From NCBI GenBank assembly GCA_028564675.1, contig JAOVVO010000325.1, forward strand, positions 21,766-85,765: DNA of 64,000 nt. Direction: 5' to 3'. Of the stretch, positions 50,501-63,805 are shown one piece after another; position 1 is the stretch's first letter; each line of letters starts with the position of its first letter. The position numbers were made by a program, and so were the translations under genes. This DNA is from Onchocerca lupi (taxonomy: Eukaryota > Nematoda > Chromadorea > Rhabditida > Onchocercidae). Below the pieces are notes generated by a model that saw nothing but the letters and a program-made list of their open reading frames with translations, did no database searches and had not been told where the DNA came from.

Positions 50501-52589
50501 AGAAAATAAATTAACAATGTAAATTGTAATTTACCGTTGATGACATCTAAAATTATTAGCAAAATTTAAAAATTGCAAATTAAGAAAAATTTTATTTCGA
50601 AAAAAATTTCGGAGGAAAAAAGCACAGTGGCAACAGCAACAAGTACCATAAACAACGAATATCATAAAATTTAAATTTAGAAATTAAATTAAGAAATAAA
50701 TTCCGTCTTACCGTTTAGGCAATATTGACCGTATGGACAAGACATATAACGGCAAATGTCCATTCCGTATCCGGAAAGTAAAGATAATGGCAAATTATTG
50801 TCGTTAAACACTTGAGAATAACCGGAACTGTAACAGTAAAGCAAGTGAGAATAATGAATTGCTTTGCATTTTAGGTAAATTGCAAATTTTCTGGATTTAA
50901 TATGCAAATTTTCGATCTTTCATATTTTATGCAAAATAATTTTATTAAAATATTTTAAAATAAGGATAATAAGTATGATTTTAATTAGCATTTCAATGTT
51001 ATTAATTTATTAATTTTCAATCTTATACAATTCTAATTAGCTTTTCAGTATTATTGCTGTTTACTAATAATTATTCTTAGATTTTATTTTTAATTCAATA
51101 ACAATAATTTTATTTTTTTTTTTTGAATAAGTAAATACAATAAGTATCAGTACATTATTAATTATTTATTTAGTAAGAAATGCATTTATGAAATGAATGG
51201 GGAAAAACCAATAAAATTATTCGTTTAAAAAGGAAAAATTGTTTTTAAAATTTATTTCGGAAATCCGAAAATATAAAAATTCCAGTTTTTAATTCCTAAA
51301 ATGATGTAACGTTGATATGACCTTCAGCAATATTTATTGTACTATCTATTTCTAAAATCATTTTCTCTTTTATAAATGCATCAATAAATTCGAAATTCAT
51401 ATTTTTATTGTTTAAAAAAAAGAAAGAAGTATTTAATCGTTTTATTTTATTATTTAGTAACAATTATTTTTCATTTTAAATTTTAAAAATTGGTTTTAAA
51501 TATTTAACATTTCATTAAGAAATCTAAAATTCGCAATTTTATTTTTGAGTAAGAAATTTCCTAACCAGTTACTGTTATTTACTAAAATTACCTTTTTAAA
51601 TTTAAAATTTTGATAATCGATTTCAAATATTCATCACTATACTGAAATATTTGATATTCCCCACTTTTTTTTTTTATTTTTTAAAAAAGAAAATTCTAAT
51701 TAGCCTTTCAATGTTATTGCTATTTACTAATAATTATTCTTTGATTTTATTTTTGATAATTAACTTCAAAATTCTATTTCTCATATGTTCAATATTTCAT
51801 TATTCAATAAGCAATATTTAAATTAACTTGCTTAATTATTTTATTAAATACATTTTTCCCTAATTGCTAATTAATTTAAAAAATAAGCCTACAGATCGAT
51901 AGTTTTTTATAATAACTTTTTATGGAGTAATTTTTATTAATGATTGAAAAGAAAACAGCAATACATGTAATATGGATCAACAAGAAAGACTTTTCATATT
52001 TCAATTTCTTTTCTTTTCCAGTTAATCGATCAATGATCTTTCGAGAAAATAATTTCCAAATTTTGGAAATTGAATACTTAACAATTTCAACTTTCTTCTC
52101 ATATGAAAAACTGCACTTTTTAAAAATTCCTCAATAAATTTGCTAGCATTTTCGAATTATTACTAAAAAAATAATTTCATTTTGCATGAGAAAAAAAAAA
52201 AAGAAATTTAGCTGAAAGGTTACCTTTATGTAAGGAATGGGTAGATTTTAGAAAATGAAATTTAAAAATTTATATTTAATCAAATTAATCAATATTAATC
52301 AAAATCATTTTGTGTAATGAAACGAATTGTGAAATACGATAGCATTTACTTTATGTTAATATTTTCAATATCTGGTTTTTAATAGATTTATAAAATTTCA
52401 TACGAATTGTTGATTTTAAAATATGCTTTTAAATTTGTAATTATCAAAAAAAAAAGAAATCATTTTTAAAAAAATAAACTTTACAAGAATAGAATAAGTA
52501 AATGATAATTTTATTTGCTTTTTTTTTTTTTAATTTAAAAATTATTACCTTAAAAAAGTAAAAATAAAGATGAAAAATGGAAGTAACAT
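47527..52589 (-). CDS. Secreted modular Cys-rich protein (EB/CC-like modules)
   Basis: Seven minus-strand exons join to 229 aa: 52589-52549, 50827-50712, 50013-49840, 49092-49015, 48692-48576, 48306-48223, 47606-47527. The first exon is a signal peptide (MLLPFFIFIFTFLS). Five Cys modules follow the pattern C-x(3-5)-C-x2-G-x2-C-x3-C: CRYMSCPYGQYCLNGAC, CLANCYNGQTCLYGGC, CNLTEHCPVGQICVNGFC, CSTGASCPVGYYCMNGFC and CSHGMCPSGMTCYMGRC. A Thr/Pro/Tyr-rich linker separates modules 1 and 2. Every intron after the second exon is phase 1, so modules are exchangeable units. The pattern resembles the short EB and CC domains of nematode extracellular proteins; which one needs a profile search. The product is probably extracellular or cuticle-associated. 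The donor gtttgt after 49840 and the 1.7-kb first intron make the first joins less certain than the rest. Confidence 0.8.
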
Positions 52590-55500
52590 GTCGATAAAAG
52601 TGATTTAGTTGATTCTGATGAATCATTAAATGAAATGATGAATTTACCTAGGTATAATACAGGTTGGTAATTATCCGAGCAAAACAGGTGAGAATGATTG
52701 TGATTATGGTTGGACTAGTAGGAGTATTAGTAATTCGATACTCATATTAAATCATCGTTTCCATCAAAATGATTGTTAATTTTCATCCGCATATATTATG
52801 ATGTTGACAAATATTTTCGTCAAAATTTTGAAAAATATCTGTAATTGAAAATTAATTTAATTTTGAAAAAAAAAAAATTTTTTTTAGAAATAAAAATTGA
52901 TAAAGGAAATGTTTAGAGTGATTGTTAATTTTTTTTTTTTATCCATTGTTATATTAGCAAATATTTTGATAAATTAAAAAAAAAAAAAAAGAAAAGAAAT
53001 ACTTGAAATGGATATTTAATTTTGGAAATAATCAATAATGAAAATATGTGAAAAGAAAAAACGGGAAAGCGAAAAAATGATAGATATCCAGTTCAGTTAT
53101 TTTGCTGAATTCTAAAATATTCTTCATTAAAGGCCTTAATTAATTAAGATAAATAATTTTAAAAATATATACATTTACTAATTAGGATTTTTTTTTTTTA
53201 ATATAATTAGAAGAATTCTAACATAATTCAAATTTCTTTTTTTTTTTCCTGATTGATGATTATTTATTAATTTGATTGAAAATGATGTGTAATAGAAGAA
53301 AATTTTCTTCATTTGCTAAAAAAAAAAGAACTTTTTGATCTAATAGGTTATAAAAATGAGACAGTAAATTCATTTTTCTCATATTTAATTATAAGTAATT
53401 AAATTTATTTAATTTAGTTCAATTTATCAAATAATATAGTTAAGCCTAATTAATTTCATTGATTCGAAAAAATTCATCCTATAATGACAATATTTTTGTC
53501 ATCAAATATAGAAATAATTTGTTGTTCAATGAATAAAAATCATTGTTATCGAAAACTTGTATTTATAAATTTGTGTTAAAATAAGTTTTTGAATATGTTA
53601 TTTACCATTTCAATTATTTCGCTTCAATGATTTATAATTGATTGGCATAAGCGTTGTAAAATTTTTTCACAAAATATGATCTATTATTAATTATTTATAC
53701 ATTTAATCGTTTTTTTTTAATTCGTTTATTCAATTCTTTTTTTTTTTTTTTTTTTTAATCCTTTAGAATATTATGATAGTTGTGAAAAATTTTGCCATTA
53801 ATAATAGAACATTTAATGATAAAAAGAATACAAATTATAGGTATTTAAAATGGCTCAAATTTGATTAATTTTAATTAATTATATTTAGTTAGATTTTCAA
53901 GTATCAACAAATAGGAACTAAAATTTATTTTTGTGCTTTATATTGTATTTAATATGTGCATTACTTTTGTAAAAGTTTTTTTTTCTACTTTTTAAAACAT
54001 TTAATTACTATTAATAATAGATATACTAATTGCTAATTTTGTGCTCAATCAAATTTTATCAATATAAAAAAATAATAATGCTCAATTTTTTATAATTAAG
54101 TTTTATCTTTGGAATTGAGTCAATTTTTAAAATGATATTGATAATGGAATTATTTTGAAATCAATTATAATACTCAATTTCATATTATTATCCTCTTTTA
54201 TCTTTTTGGAATTTTAAAAATTTAGGTAATTATTGCAATATTATTCCAATAATATATCTAATTATTAAAAATAAATGGGAAAAATAAAAGAAATCACGTA
54301 TTCTTGATTATTTTGTTCGCTTATTTATCTTTTTAAAAATAAAAAATTATCTGCATGAAACATGATTAAGTTAAAATTTATTACTTAAATATGAAATGAA
54401 AATATATAAATTTGATACCGGATAATTCTTTTAAAAGCAAATCAAAATTTTGATGACATAAATAATGCTCATTTATTTTTAATTTTTGTATTTCTTAGAA
54501 ATTCAACAAAAAAAAAAAAAATTATGAAACTTTTTGAAGCAAAATTTAAAAAATGCTTTATTTAAAATGATATTTTTATTATTATTGAAATATATTTTAT
54601 AATAGTGCATTGAAATATATTTTTATAATGTTTAAGTTTTATCTTTGGAATTGATATTCGATAATTATTTGTATTTATTGCCCATTTTGTTGCATTTTGC
54701 ACCCATTTTAGGAAAATTTTGAAAATATTGAAACTTAATGAGAAATCATCATTTCGTCAAGCTCTTCTATGCCTTCCTTTGGACTTGAGAACTTGAAATG
54801 TAAGCAATGAAATTGAATTTAGCTGATGGAAAAAAGATTTTTGATTAATCGATACAAATGATGTATTTTATTAAAAATAATCCCCCGAACATCACTTTTT
54901 AATTTTCTACTTTTATTTCAACTTTTCGCATAATTTAATAGCTAGTATTTCCTTTAACAAAATTAATTAATAAACAATTTTAAAAGATTAAGCGTGAAAA
55001 TGTCAATGATGTCATGAATCATGTTAAAAGTATTTTACATTTAATTTCAAATTTTAAATTTGAAATTTTCGAAATCTGAATAATTGAATAATTGTATTCA
55101 AATGACCTGATAATTGTATATAAATTGAATATTTGTATTCAAGAGAGCAAAAATCTCGATTGATAACAATGATATGATTCCATTTTATTATTCAAATTTA
55201 TTTGTAATTTGAAATATCAAGGAACAATTTTCAATTACTTAATGAAAATTGAAAAATAAGTTTCGCATGTAACCTTTATCCTATCCAATTGAAATTAAAA
55301 TTATAGTATTTTAAAACCTACTTGATAAATCTTATATCGAATCAAATATTTACAACAGAACTTATAATTAAAATAAGTAACAGAAATGAATATTTAAATG
55401 TCCTTTTTAAAAGCAAAAACAATATCATATTATCAATAATTTATAATTAAAACAATCAAAAAAAAAAAAAAAAATACAATCATATGCATAGCCATAATTT

Positions 55501-56052
55501 AGTACCATAATCCCTGCTGTGTGAATAAAATTAAATTTGAAATAAAAAAATTAATAAGTAAATAGTAATATATTTAAATATTTCAATGAATTCTATTTTA
55601 GTGAATGAATTACCGAAATAATAAAATTGAATAGACAAATTCATGTACATATATTGTGCAAAAAAAAAAAAAAACACTGTAATTTTATTGAAATTTCTTC
55701 AAAAAATTAATTACTCAATGAAAATTAAGTTTTAAACAATTTCGATTTAAAAATTTGATAAGTGATATCTAATTGACAATATAACCTAAGTATATACATA
55801 TATATATTGTGCAAAAAAAAAGACAAATTCATTGAAACTAAAAAAAAAAAATTAATTAGCTTAACAGAATTTCAAATGATTTGGATTTGAGAATCTGATA
55901 AATGATATCCTAAGTATTGATAATATAACTGATAAAATTCAGTTTAAATTAACGATCAAATTAACTTTGTAAAGAGTTCAATTTAAATTTCACCAGTTTG
56001 AGTGTAACAAAAAAAAATAAAATAAAATAAAACAGAATTAATTATTTGATAA
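52590..56052. other. Intergenic AT-rich stretch
   Basis: About 3.5 kb with long A/T runs. On the minus strand at 52700-52648 an exon-like piece (CSDNYQPVLYL before donor gtaaat) ends in a phase that does not fit the gene below. It could be an untranslated or alternative 5' exon. Nothing else is supported. Confidence 0.45.
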
Positions 56053-59000
56053 TTAATTAATAATAGTTGCAACATTAGGTGTTGGACACGATGGATGACG
56101 TTCCGTTCTATGATTTAATGCGATAGATTTTCGTAATTCTGCGAATAAATTGCGATTTCTTTGCTCCAGATCTTTGAGCTGAAAATTTGTTAAGTGATAT
56201 TTTGATCAAAATACTATCAGTTCAGCAAAATCTTAAAAATATGATTTGATCATTTAACTGTAAATATGCAAATGTATTCGATAATTTTTCGAGATTCTAG
56301 ACATTATTACATACACGGATATACTATTTTATCAGACATTCTAAATTTTCACTCATCGATCAGATTTTATCGATGATTCCGGTTAACACTTTCTTATCAC
56401 TGATTTGATCAGAATTTCATTTTTCGGAAATTTGCAGAAACTACTCTTTGATATTTTGTTCATTTCTAACAACAAAATTTTCTTTTCATTTTTCAGGATA
56501 AAAGGTCACTGAATCATAAAATTCAAAACTTTAGTACTGATCAAATGATAAATTGCAAAATTCAAAAGTTTAAAACTGATTATAAATTATGAATTTCAAA
56601 GCTTTAAAACTAATCATAAATCATAAAACTGAAAACTTTAAAACTGAATTAAAATTTCTTCAAAAAATTTGACCTTCAATTTCAATGTTGAATTTTCCGT
56701 ACGATAATACTGAATTCTTTTTTCAAGTGCATTCATATATTCTTTCCGTTTTCGACGACTTTCTTGTGCTGATAACTAAAATATTCATACTTTATTAAAA
56801 AAAAAAACATTAAGCAAGAATTAGAATTCAAAATAATAAAAAACTAAAAATTTGAAATTAAAAAACAATTAAGAAAAAACAAATAATTCAATGAGTTTCC
56901 TTTCGTATTGTATCTTATTCATTACCTTCAGCTATTAATTATTTATCAATTGATTAATGATTATTTAGTTAATAATTATTTTTGCTATATTAGTAAGTTT
57001 TGTACCAAATATATTTTTGTCCATTTATAAGCATTCATTTATAATTTCATTTATAAGCACTCCATTTATAAGCACTAAATAATTTCATTATGTTCAAAAT
57101 TATTCTATGAAATATGAAATAAAATAAATGAAACATAATTAATGAATTAAAAAAAAAAAAAAAAAGAAAAAAGTGTAAAATAGCAAATTCAAATTAATAA
57201 ATGTTGATAAGAAAATAATAAATTAATTAATAAATGCAACAAAAAAAAAAGAAAAATTTTAAATTTGACACGGTATGATTCAATTAATTAATAGAATTGA
57301 TTAATTAACGCATGAAATGTATTTAATTGGAATATGTTTCTGTATAAATTACAAATGTTATCTAATTTATATAAAACATAAAAATTGGAAATAAAATTAA
57401 TTTAAAAAAAGATTTGAAAAATTTTCGAAAAAAAATTTTAAAAATCTTGTAAAATTTGAAATTATTTATTCAACCTTATTTTTAATTTTCCGCCTGACAA
57501 CTTTCAATGCTTCCTGCTCAGATTTTGATAATGGTAACATTGTTGGTAATTTGTAACCTTCTTGAGTTAATGCGCGTTTTTCCTCAGCTGATAAGTGTAA
57601 ATATCCGAAACCTTTCGGATCCTGAAAAAATAAATTACTTAAATTAAACTTGAATACTTGAATTTGAATTGCTTGAATTAATTGAATTATTTGAATTTCG
57701 AAGCTTAAAAATATTTTTATTTAAATTAAAAAAAAATTATTAAAACATTATTATAATGTAAAATAATTTTTATAACATAAATTCTTTTCTTGTATTTTTA
57801 GAAAATTTTTCCATTTATTTACATTAATCTTAAAAGATTTGAAAATTAAAATTTAGACAAATAAAAATAAAGAATTTTAAATGATTCGAAATAAAATTGA
57901 AATAATTTAAATTATCCATATAAAATAGTCATTTTCCACTTTATCCTTTTTTTTTTGTTATATTAAAAACTTTTGAAATTTAATTATAAATAAAAGTTTT
58001 GTTTATTTGGACAAAAATAATTGTTTCATTTATATTAAAATTTTTTGGTTTAAATTTAAATTTTTGATTGAAAAAAAATCGTTTTTTATTTCAATTTCTA
58101 CATATAATGCTGAAAATTTTATTAATTAAAATAATTGAAAACAATTTTTTTGAACTAAACATATAAAAATTTAATTAAATGATAAAAAGAATAATTTGTG
58201 ATAAATACCTGTTCAGTGATAAGTTTTTGCTTAACAGCCATTTCATGCATTTTCTGTCGTTTCTTCGTGTATGAATTGAATTTAACAGGACAATCTGCTT
58301 CTTCTGGAAATGATTGGCCAGAAATAAAGGTTGAATGAAATTTCCCTAAATTATAATTAATTAATTACTTAAATTACAAAAAAAAAAATTTCAAAAAAAA
58401 TTGGAGTATAATTTATCATTTGTTGAAATGTATTTTCATAAGACTTTCGATAAAAATCAAAACCTCCAATTGAAAAATATACTTAATTAGTATTTGAAGT
58501 GGTTAGGATTTTTTTAAATTTAAATTTCGTTCAATTCGAAATATTACTCAAAAGGTTATTTTCTTTAAAATTCATAAGTTAAAATATTTGAATTAATCGA
58601 AATTATTATTATTATTATTTTTTTTTGCTAATCTTCCAAAATTTGAAATTAAGAGATTTATCGAGAAAAATCGTAATTAGTTAAATTAATCAAAATAATT
58701 ATTATTTGCGGATTTATTCAAAATTTCGAAAAAATATATTTTACGTATGTATACATATATATATATATATATATATACTTAATTAGTATTTGAAGTGATT
58801 AGGATTTTTTCAAATTTAAATTTCGTTCAATTAAATTCATAAAATGATAAAATATGCAAATTTGATTCGAAATAAAAAATGCTGTAAGCGAATGAAATGA
58901 AAGTAAACTTTCATCTAAACATATAAAACTTCGTTAAATATTTCAAAATTTCTTTAGTTTTTTTCTTAATTTTAAATTTATGCGTTGGATAGCTTTGTAA

Positions 59001-60375
59001 TTTAAAACAAATATTTGGAATTTTCAAAAAAAAAAAAAAAAAAAAAAAAGAAAAGATAAAGATAAAAAATTAGTGATCAAAATTTCGAAGCATTTGCATT
59101 GTGCTTTTTAATACTTTTAGCGCAACAATATGTGTTTTATTGATATAGAATTAAATAATTAGATTTTACTAATTACTAATTATAATTAGAGGAAAAAAAT
59201 ATCATACCAGTACTATCAGGTTCAGAAGGTGTTGACGAATGAGAACTATTTGGAGATAACGTTTCCGATACTAAAAAATTAAAAAAAAAAAAAAAAATCA
59301 AATCAGGAAACTTATTTTCAAATTAAAATAAAATAAACATGAATTAAAATCTTAAAAATTTAAAAAATCCTACAATTTTTTAAAAAGTAATTTCATAAAT
59401 TTTTTAAAATAAATAAATGTGATTATTTCCAATTTTTTTTTTTAAAGCAAAAATGTTTAATACAAGCAAAATAAAATAGCGAAAATGAATAGGCGAAAAA
59501 AAATATTGAAATTTATTATTTTCAAAATGGATTTTTGATTAGTTTTGAAAGAAAAAAATTTTTCTTCTAATTGAAAAAAAAAAAAAAACTTCACTTAAAA
59601 TATTTTTTTTTTTTAAGTAAAATAAATTCATAAATTTCGAAAAAAAAAATATCAAAAACGCTTTATTATTAAAAATGCTACAGATTAATTAAATTTTATT
59701 TAAAAATGCCATAAATTCATAAAATTAAAAAAAAAAACTATCAGAAATATAATATTTTCCCTTCCTTTTATTTTCAATTTTGGTTTATTTATATAATGAA
59801 AATAGGATTAAATTTTAATCAATACAAATGAAAAATAAAAATAAACAACAATAAAAGTTTTAGAAAAAAAAATTTAATTCATCTGAAAATTCGCACGTCT
59901 TCTTGCGTTATGTGAATTTATCAAATAAATTTTTGCCTTAAAAAAAACAATAATAATAAAATAATAATTAATAAAAATAATTAACTAATTGTTGAAATGT
60001 ACCGTTTGAGTAATTGCTGTTTAATTCAATTTTAACATCAAAAAGATTGGAAGTCAAATTTAATTGATCATCCAATGATCCCAATGGCGTAGTTAAATCA
60101 TCCAAATTTATGATATCATTATCAGTATTACTGATAATATCATCATGTTCTGGTGTTGTCTGTGTTTCAATAGATTGAAACAGATAAGAAATTTCATGAT
60201 AAGTATTATCATTACTATTATTACTATTACTGCTACAATCAGCATAATTAAAATTATTGTTCGCAATTACTGATGGTGAAAATGATGAAAAGAGATAATC
60301 ATTTTTGATATAATTATTAATATTACAATCATTTCTATTCATTTCGCACCATTCTTCCACTTCTATATGATCCAT
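56053..60375 (-). CDS. crh-2: CREB3/OASIS-type bZIP transcription factor, no TM segment in model
   Basis: Six minus-strand exons join to 315 aa: 60375-60003, 59270-59208, 58345-58209, 57621-57475, 56775-56674, 56178-56053. Residues 1-145 are acidic, Asn/Ser/Asp-rich and probably activating (NLDDLTTPLGSLDDQ; SPNSSHSSTPSEPDST). About 228-258 is the basic region, VVRRKIKNK then LSAQESRRKRKEYMNALEKR, whose NxxSAQxSRRxxKEY signature belongs to the CREB3/CREB3L group. A leucine zipper follows (LKLKLKDLEQRNRNLFAEL). Family members normally carry a TM helix just after the zipper and are released by Golgi proteolysis; here a TAA comes about 20 residues after the zipper (SCPTPNVATIIN) with no hydrophobic segment. 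The symbol follows the worm CREB3-like gene by motif only. An acceptor at 60385 lies 9 nt before the ATG. Confidence 0.88.
58748..58778. repeat. (AT)n microsatellite in a bZIP intron
   Basis: About 14 AT dinucleotides after gtatac, within the intron between the second and third exons of the bZIP gene. Confidence 0.75.
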
Positions 60376-62034
60376 TTCTGATGCCTATAAAATAAAAAAA
60401 TTTAAAAAAAAATTAAAAGTTACAAAATTTAAAAAGAAAAAGTTTAATTACAGTTTTATACTCTAAAATAATCTAACAAGTGAATGTTTTATCGATTATT
60501 GCTAAAAAATAATTTAGTTTACATTTTATGGATTTGTATATGTGTAAATAATTATTAATCAATAATCAAATAGATGTATTACAAACTTTGAAATATTTTT
60601 AAAACTGCAAATAAACCATAGCTATTTCAGTCTAGCTGTAGGTGATAAATTGATAAACTAGGTGATAAATTGATTTATTCAGTTAGCCAGATGGATTCAG
60701 TATTAATCTAGCAAACTATGGCAGTATTAAAATAATTAAGCTGATAATAGAGCAAAATTTTACAATATTTGTAATTTACAATTCAACAAATGTATTTGTA
60801 AAATTTTGCGAAATTCTGGTAGTAATTGGCGGTACATCAAAGGATAAGGTGATAAATACGCGAAAAGATTCAACAACTCGGAAAGATTTTTAACAAATGG
60901 TTAATAAATGCACAAATATCATCCGGTAAATTAATTCATATAAGCAAAATCAGGGAAAATCGTTTAGTAACATTTACAAATTCAATTAATTCTTATCGAA
61001 AATTTAATTAATTCATTCTTTTTTTTTCTTTTTTTTATTTTGAAATTCGTCAATTTTTTGAAATGCTTCTTTGCCATTATCATAAGTTATTTTTCCAAAA
61101 AATGATGCATATAATAAGCCTATATTTTTATTTCAAAATATCAATAATAATATTTTGAAATAATCAATTTAATACAATTTACTTGAGCAATTATTTTTCA
61201 AAAAAATTTTTTCTTCCCAAAAAATTACACAATAAATTATATAATCATATAATATATGCATGAATTATTTTTGCATTAAAATATATTCGGAAATTAGAAA
61301 TATATCTTAATTCAAAAATGAACAAAATTTTTATTCAATTTAGAAAGTAATTGCGAAAATAAAACGAAAATTTATTTTTAGAATATTGATAGAAAATTGA
61401 ACCTTGCACTTTCTCATATTTCTTTTTCCTGTATAGAATGTATTGTTGATGTTCATTTTTGTAATTAAAAATATGTTTTATTCTTTTTTTTTCCTTTTTT
61501 TTTTCTTTTATAGAGATAGTAATTCAAGCAAAGTAAGAAAAAAAAAAGAAATGAAATAACTTAAAAATAAATAATTTGAATTTAAGCTAAAGTAAATACA
61601 CGTAAAAACAATTTATAAAACATATTATTTAATTTAATTTTGATAAAAATAAAGGAAGAAAAAAATTGATGGAAGAAATGAAAATTTTAGAATTTAGTAA
61701 TTTTTTCTCGTTTTTTTATTATTATTATCGCTTTAATTGATACATAAATACAAAAACTGAAAAAAAAGAAATTGCTCAATATTTTCACATTGACTCATTT
61801 AAAAATATAATATTAATATTATTATTTGCAAGAAATCTTATGTAATATAAATTAATTTATTTTTTGAAACCATTTTTGTTCTTTATCAAAATAATAATGA
61901 TCATTGTTTGACGGAGAAGTGAATGAAACATTTTAAACTTTTTGTTGAATTATGTATGCTATACATCGAATATATATAATATTATAATGATTCTATATTT
62001 GAAATGAATTTAAAACATATTATTCATCAATTAA

Positions 62035-62073
62035 TTTTACAGCATATAGCGGGAATGGCTATATCCTGTAAAA
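62035..62073. repeat. Near-perfect 16-bp-stem inverted repeat
   Basis: ttttacag/ctgtaaaa (8 bp) and atatagc/gctatat (7 bp) are separated by one C-C mismatch, with a 7-base loop gggaatg. The sequence is less AT-rich than its flanks. It could be a structured RNA arm or a protein-binding palindrome. Confidence 0.55.
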
Positions 62074-63065
62074 TTTATTCATATAGCTCACATAAGAATA
62101 TATCGGTAATAATTCGAAATTAATAAAAAAAAATCAAGCAGAACATATTTAAAGCATAAAGGAGCTTAATTAATCATTTTTTTTCTCAAATTTGAAAAAA
62201 AAATTTCATGTGACAAATTTGTTATCGATATTCGAATAAAAGTAAAATGTTCGAGAAGAAAAAAATTATTAAAAAAAAAGCAGTTATCATAACTTCATTG
62301 TTATTTATCATATTCAGTATTGAGAACCTTGCATATTTTTTTGAATATTACTTATTTATTAAACTTAAAGTTTCAAAAATCATTTAACGTTCTTAAAACT
62401 ATAGAAAAAAACTTTTCGATCAAAAAATTAAATGATATCAGCACATTTTGCTTAGAAAATATAAAATTTGAATGAAAGTAAGTTTCAATTTTCTTGTCAA
62501 TATGTTAAAATATAGCAGATTATTTTCCTTAATATTTCATTAGAAGTTTGGAATAAAATGATAAAATATTATTATTTTGTAAATTGATTGATTAAGTTCA
62601 GTATGATCAAATTGCTAAAAGTTCTCTAATTAATGGAACAAATTTGATTGAATAATTTAACAACTTGTAAAATGAAATATAAAGAAGAAAACATTATGAC
62701 AAAAATGAAATTACAATAGAAATGATTAATGAATAATTTTATAATTATCAAAAAATTAATACAATCGCTGAATATGATAATGTTTTCAACAGAAATGATG
62801 AAGTGATTTACAAGAAAGTGATGCGATATTATTCAATTAAAATTTAATTTTATATTTGGCAATTTCCAGTATAAAAATTTAATAATTTCTGATAAGAAAT
62901 ATGTCAAAAAAAAAAAGTGTATTGATATAGTTGACGATAATCATCATATTTCACTTCTAAAAATGACAAATGAGTGAAATGAATGAATATTTTAAATTTT
63001 AAGGAACAATGGGAAAATGACCCATAAGTAGAAAATGTTGATAGTTGGTGATTGGAAAATGATAA

Positions 63066-63086
63066 GGACCGACCCTATTTCGGTCC
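63066..63086. repeat. Short GC-rich hairpin
   Basis: ggaccg and cggtcc pair perfectly across a 9-base loop, in an otherwise AT-rich region. Confidence 0.45.
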
Positions 63087-63699
63087 ATCATGCCTCAAGC
63101 CATTTTATTCACTCCTTCCATCTACTTTCCTATTATAATAATCAAAATATTTAAGTAAATATTACATTATTTATCATAATTTGGTAATTAAAATTAATAA
63201 TTATAGTATTGTTGATAATATCAATAATAAGAAAATATACATTATAATATTTCTACAGTATTTACATAAATAATCAAATATTACTTTTTATTAGCCTAAA
63301 ATATATTGAAAATAAATGGAAAAAGGAAATCTTTTGTAAAATTGATAATTTTTATTTCTAATTCCATCAATAGAGCGATGCATTCAGTTAATTGCTGGAT
63401 TAATTTTGCTAATTTTCTTTTGATGTTTTCTTTTTTCTTTCCTTAATTTTTTAAATATTATTTTATATCAATATAATGACTTGAGAATTATCAATGAGTT
63501 TTTCCAAATATTTCTGTGAAATAATCAAACATTCGTTAAATTGTGAAGTTTATTGAGCAGATGGCTGAATCACTCATCTCATTTCCTATTTTGAATTCAA
63601 AAAGAAATTAACTTAATCCTACAAAATGAATAGAATTGCATATTTTAAGAAAAATTTGAAATAAAATTATCAATATGTCACAGATCAATAGTGATTTAT

Positions 63700-63805
63700 G
63701 AATACAGTAATATATCTTTCTGTATGTTACCTAGTCATATGGATACAGTATGTATGTCTTTCTGTATGCCATTTGGCCGTTGAATACGGTAAGTATTTGT
63801 CGCAA
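63700..63805. repeat. 41-bp tandem repeat
   Basis: Copies start at 63700, 63741 and 63782, an exact 41-bp period. Each begins g(a/g)atac(a/g)gta; the first two share tctttctgtatg. The third is partial. Confidence 0.75.

Larger units (their letters stand above)
60385..63699. other. Upstream region of the bZIP gene
   Basis: About 3.3 kb of AT-rich DNA with no coding exon I can support on either strand. It holds the inverted repeats at 62035-62073 and 63066-63086 and a short duplication near 60640-60680 (ggtgataaattgat). Confidence 0.5.
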
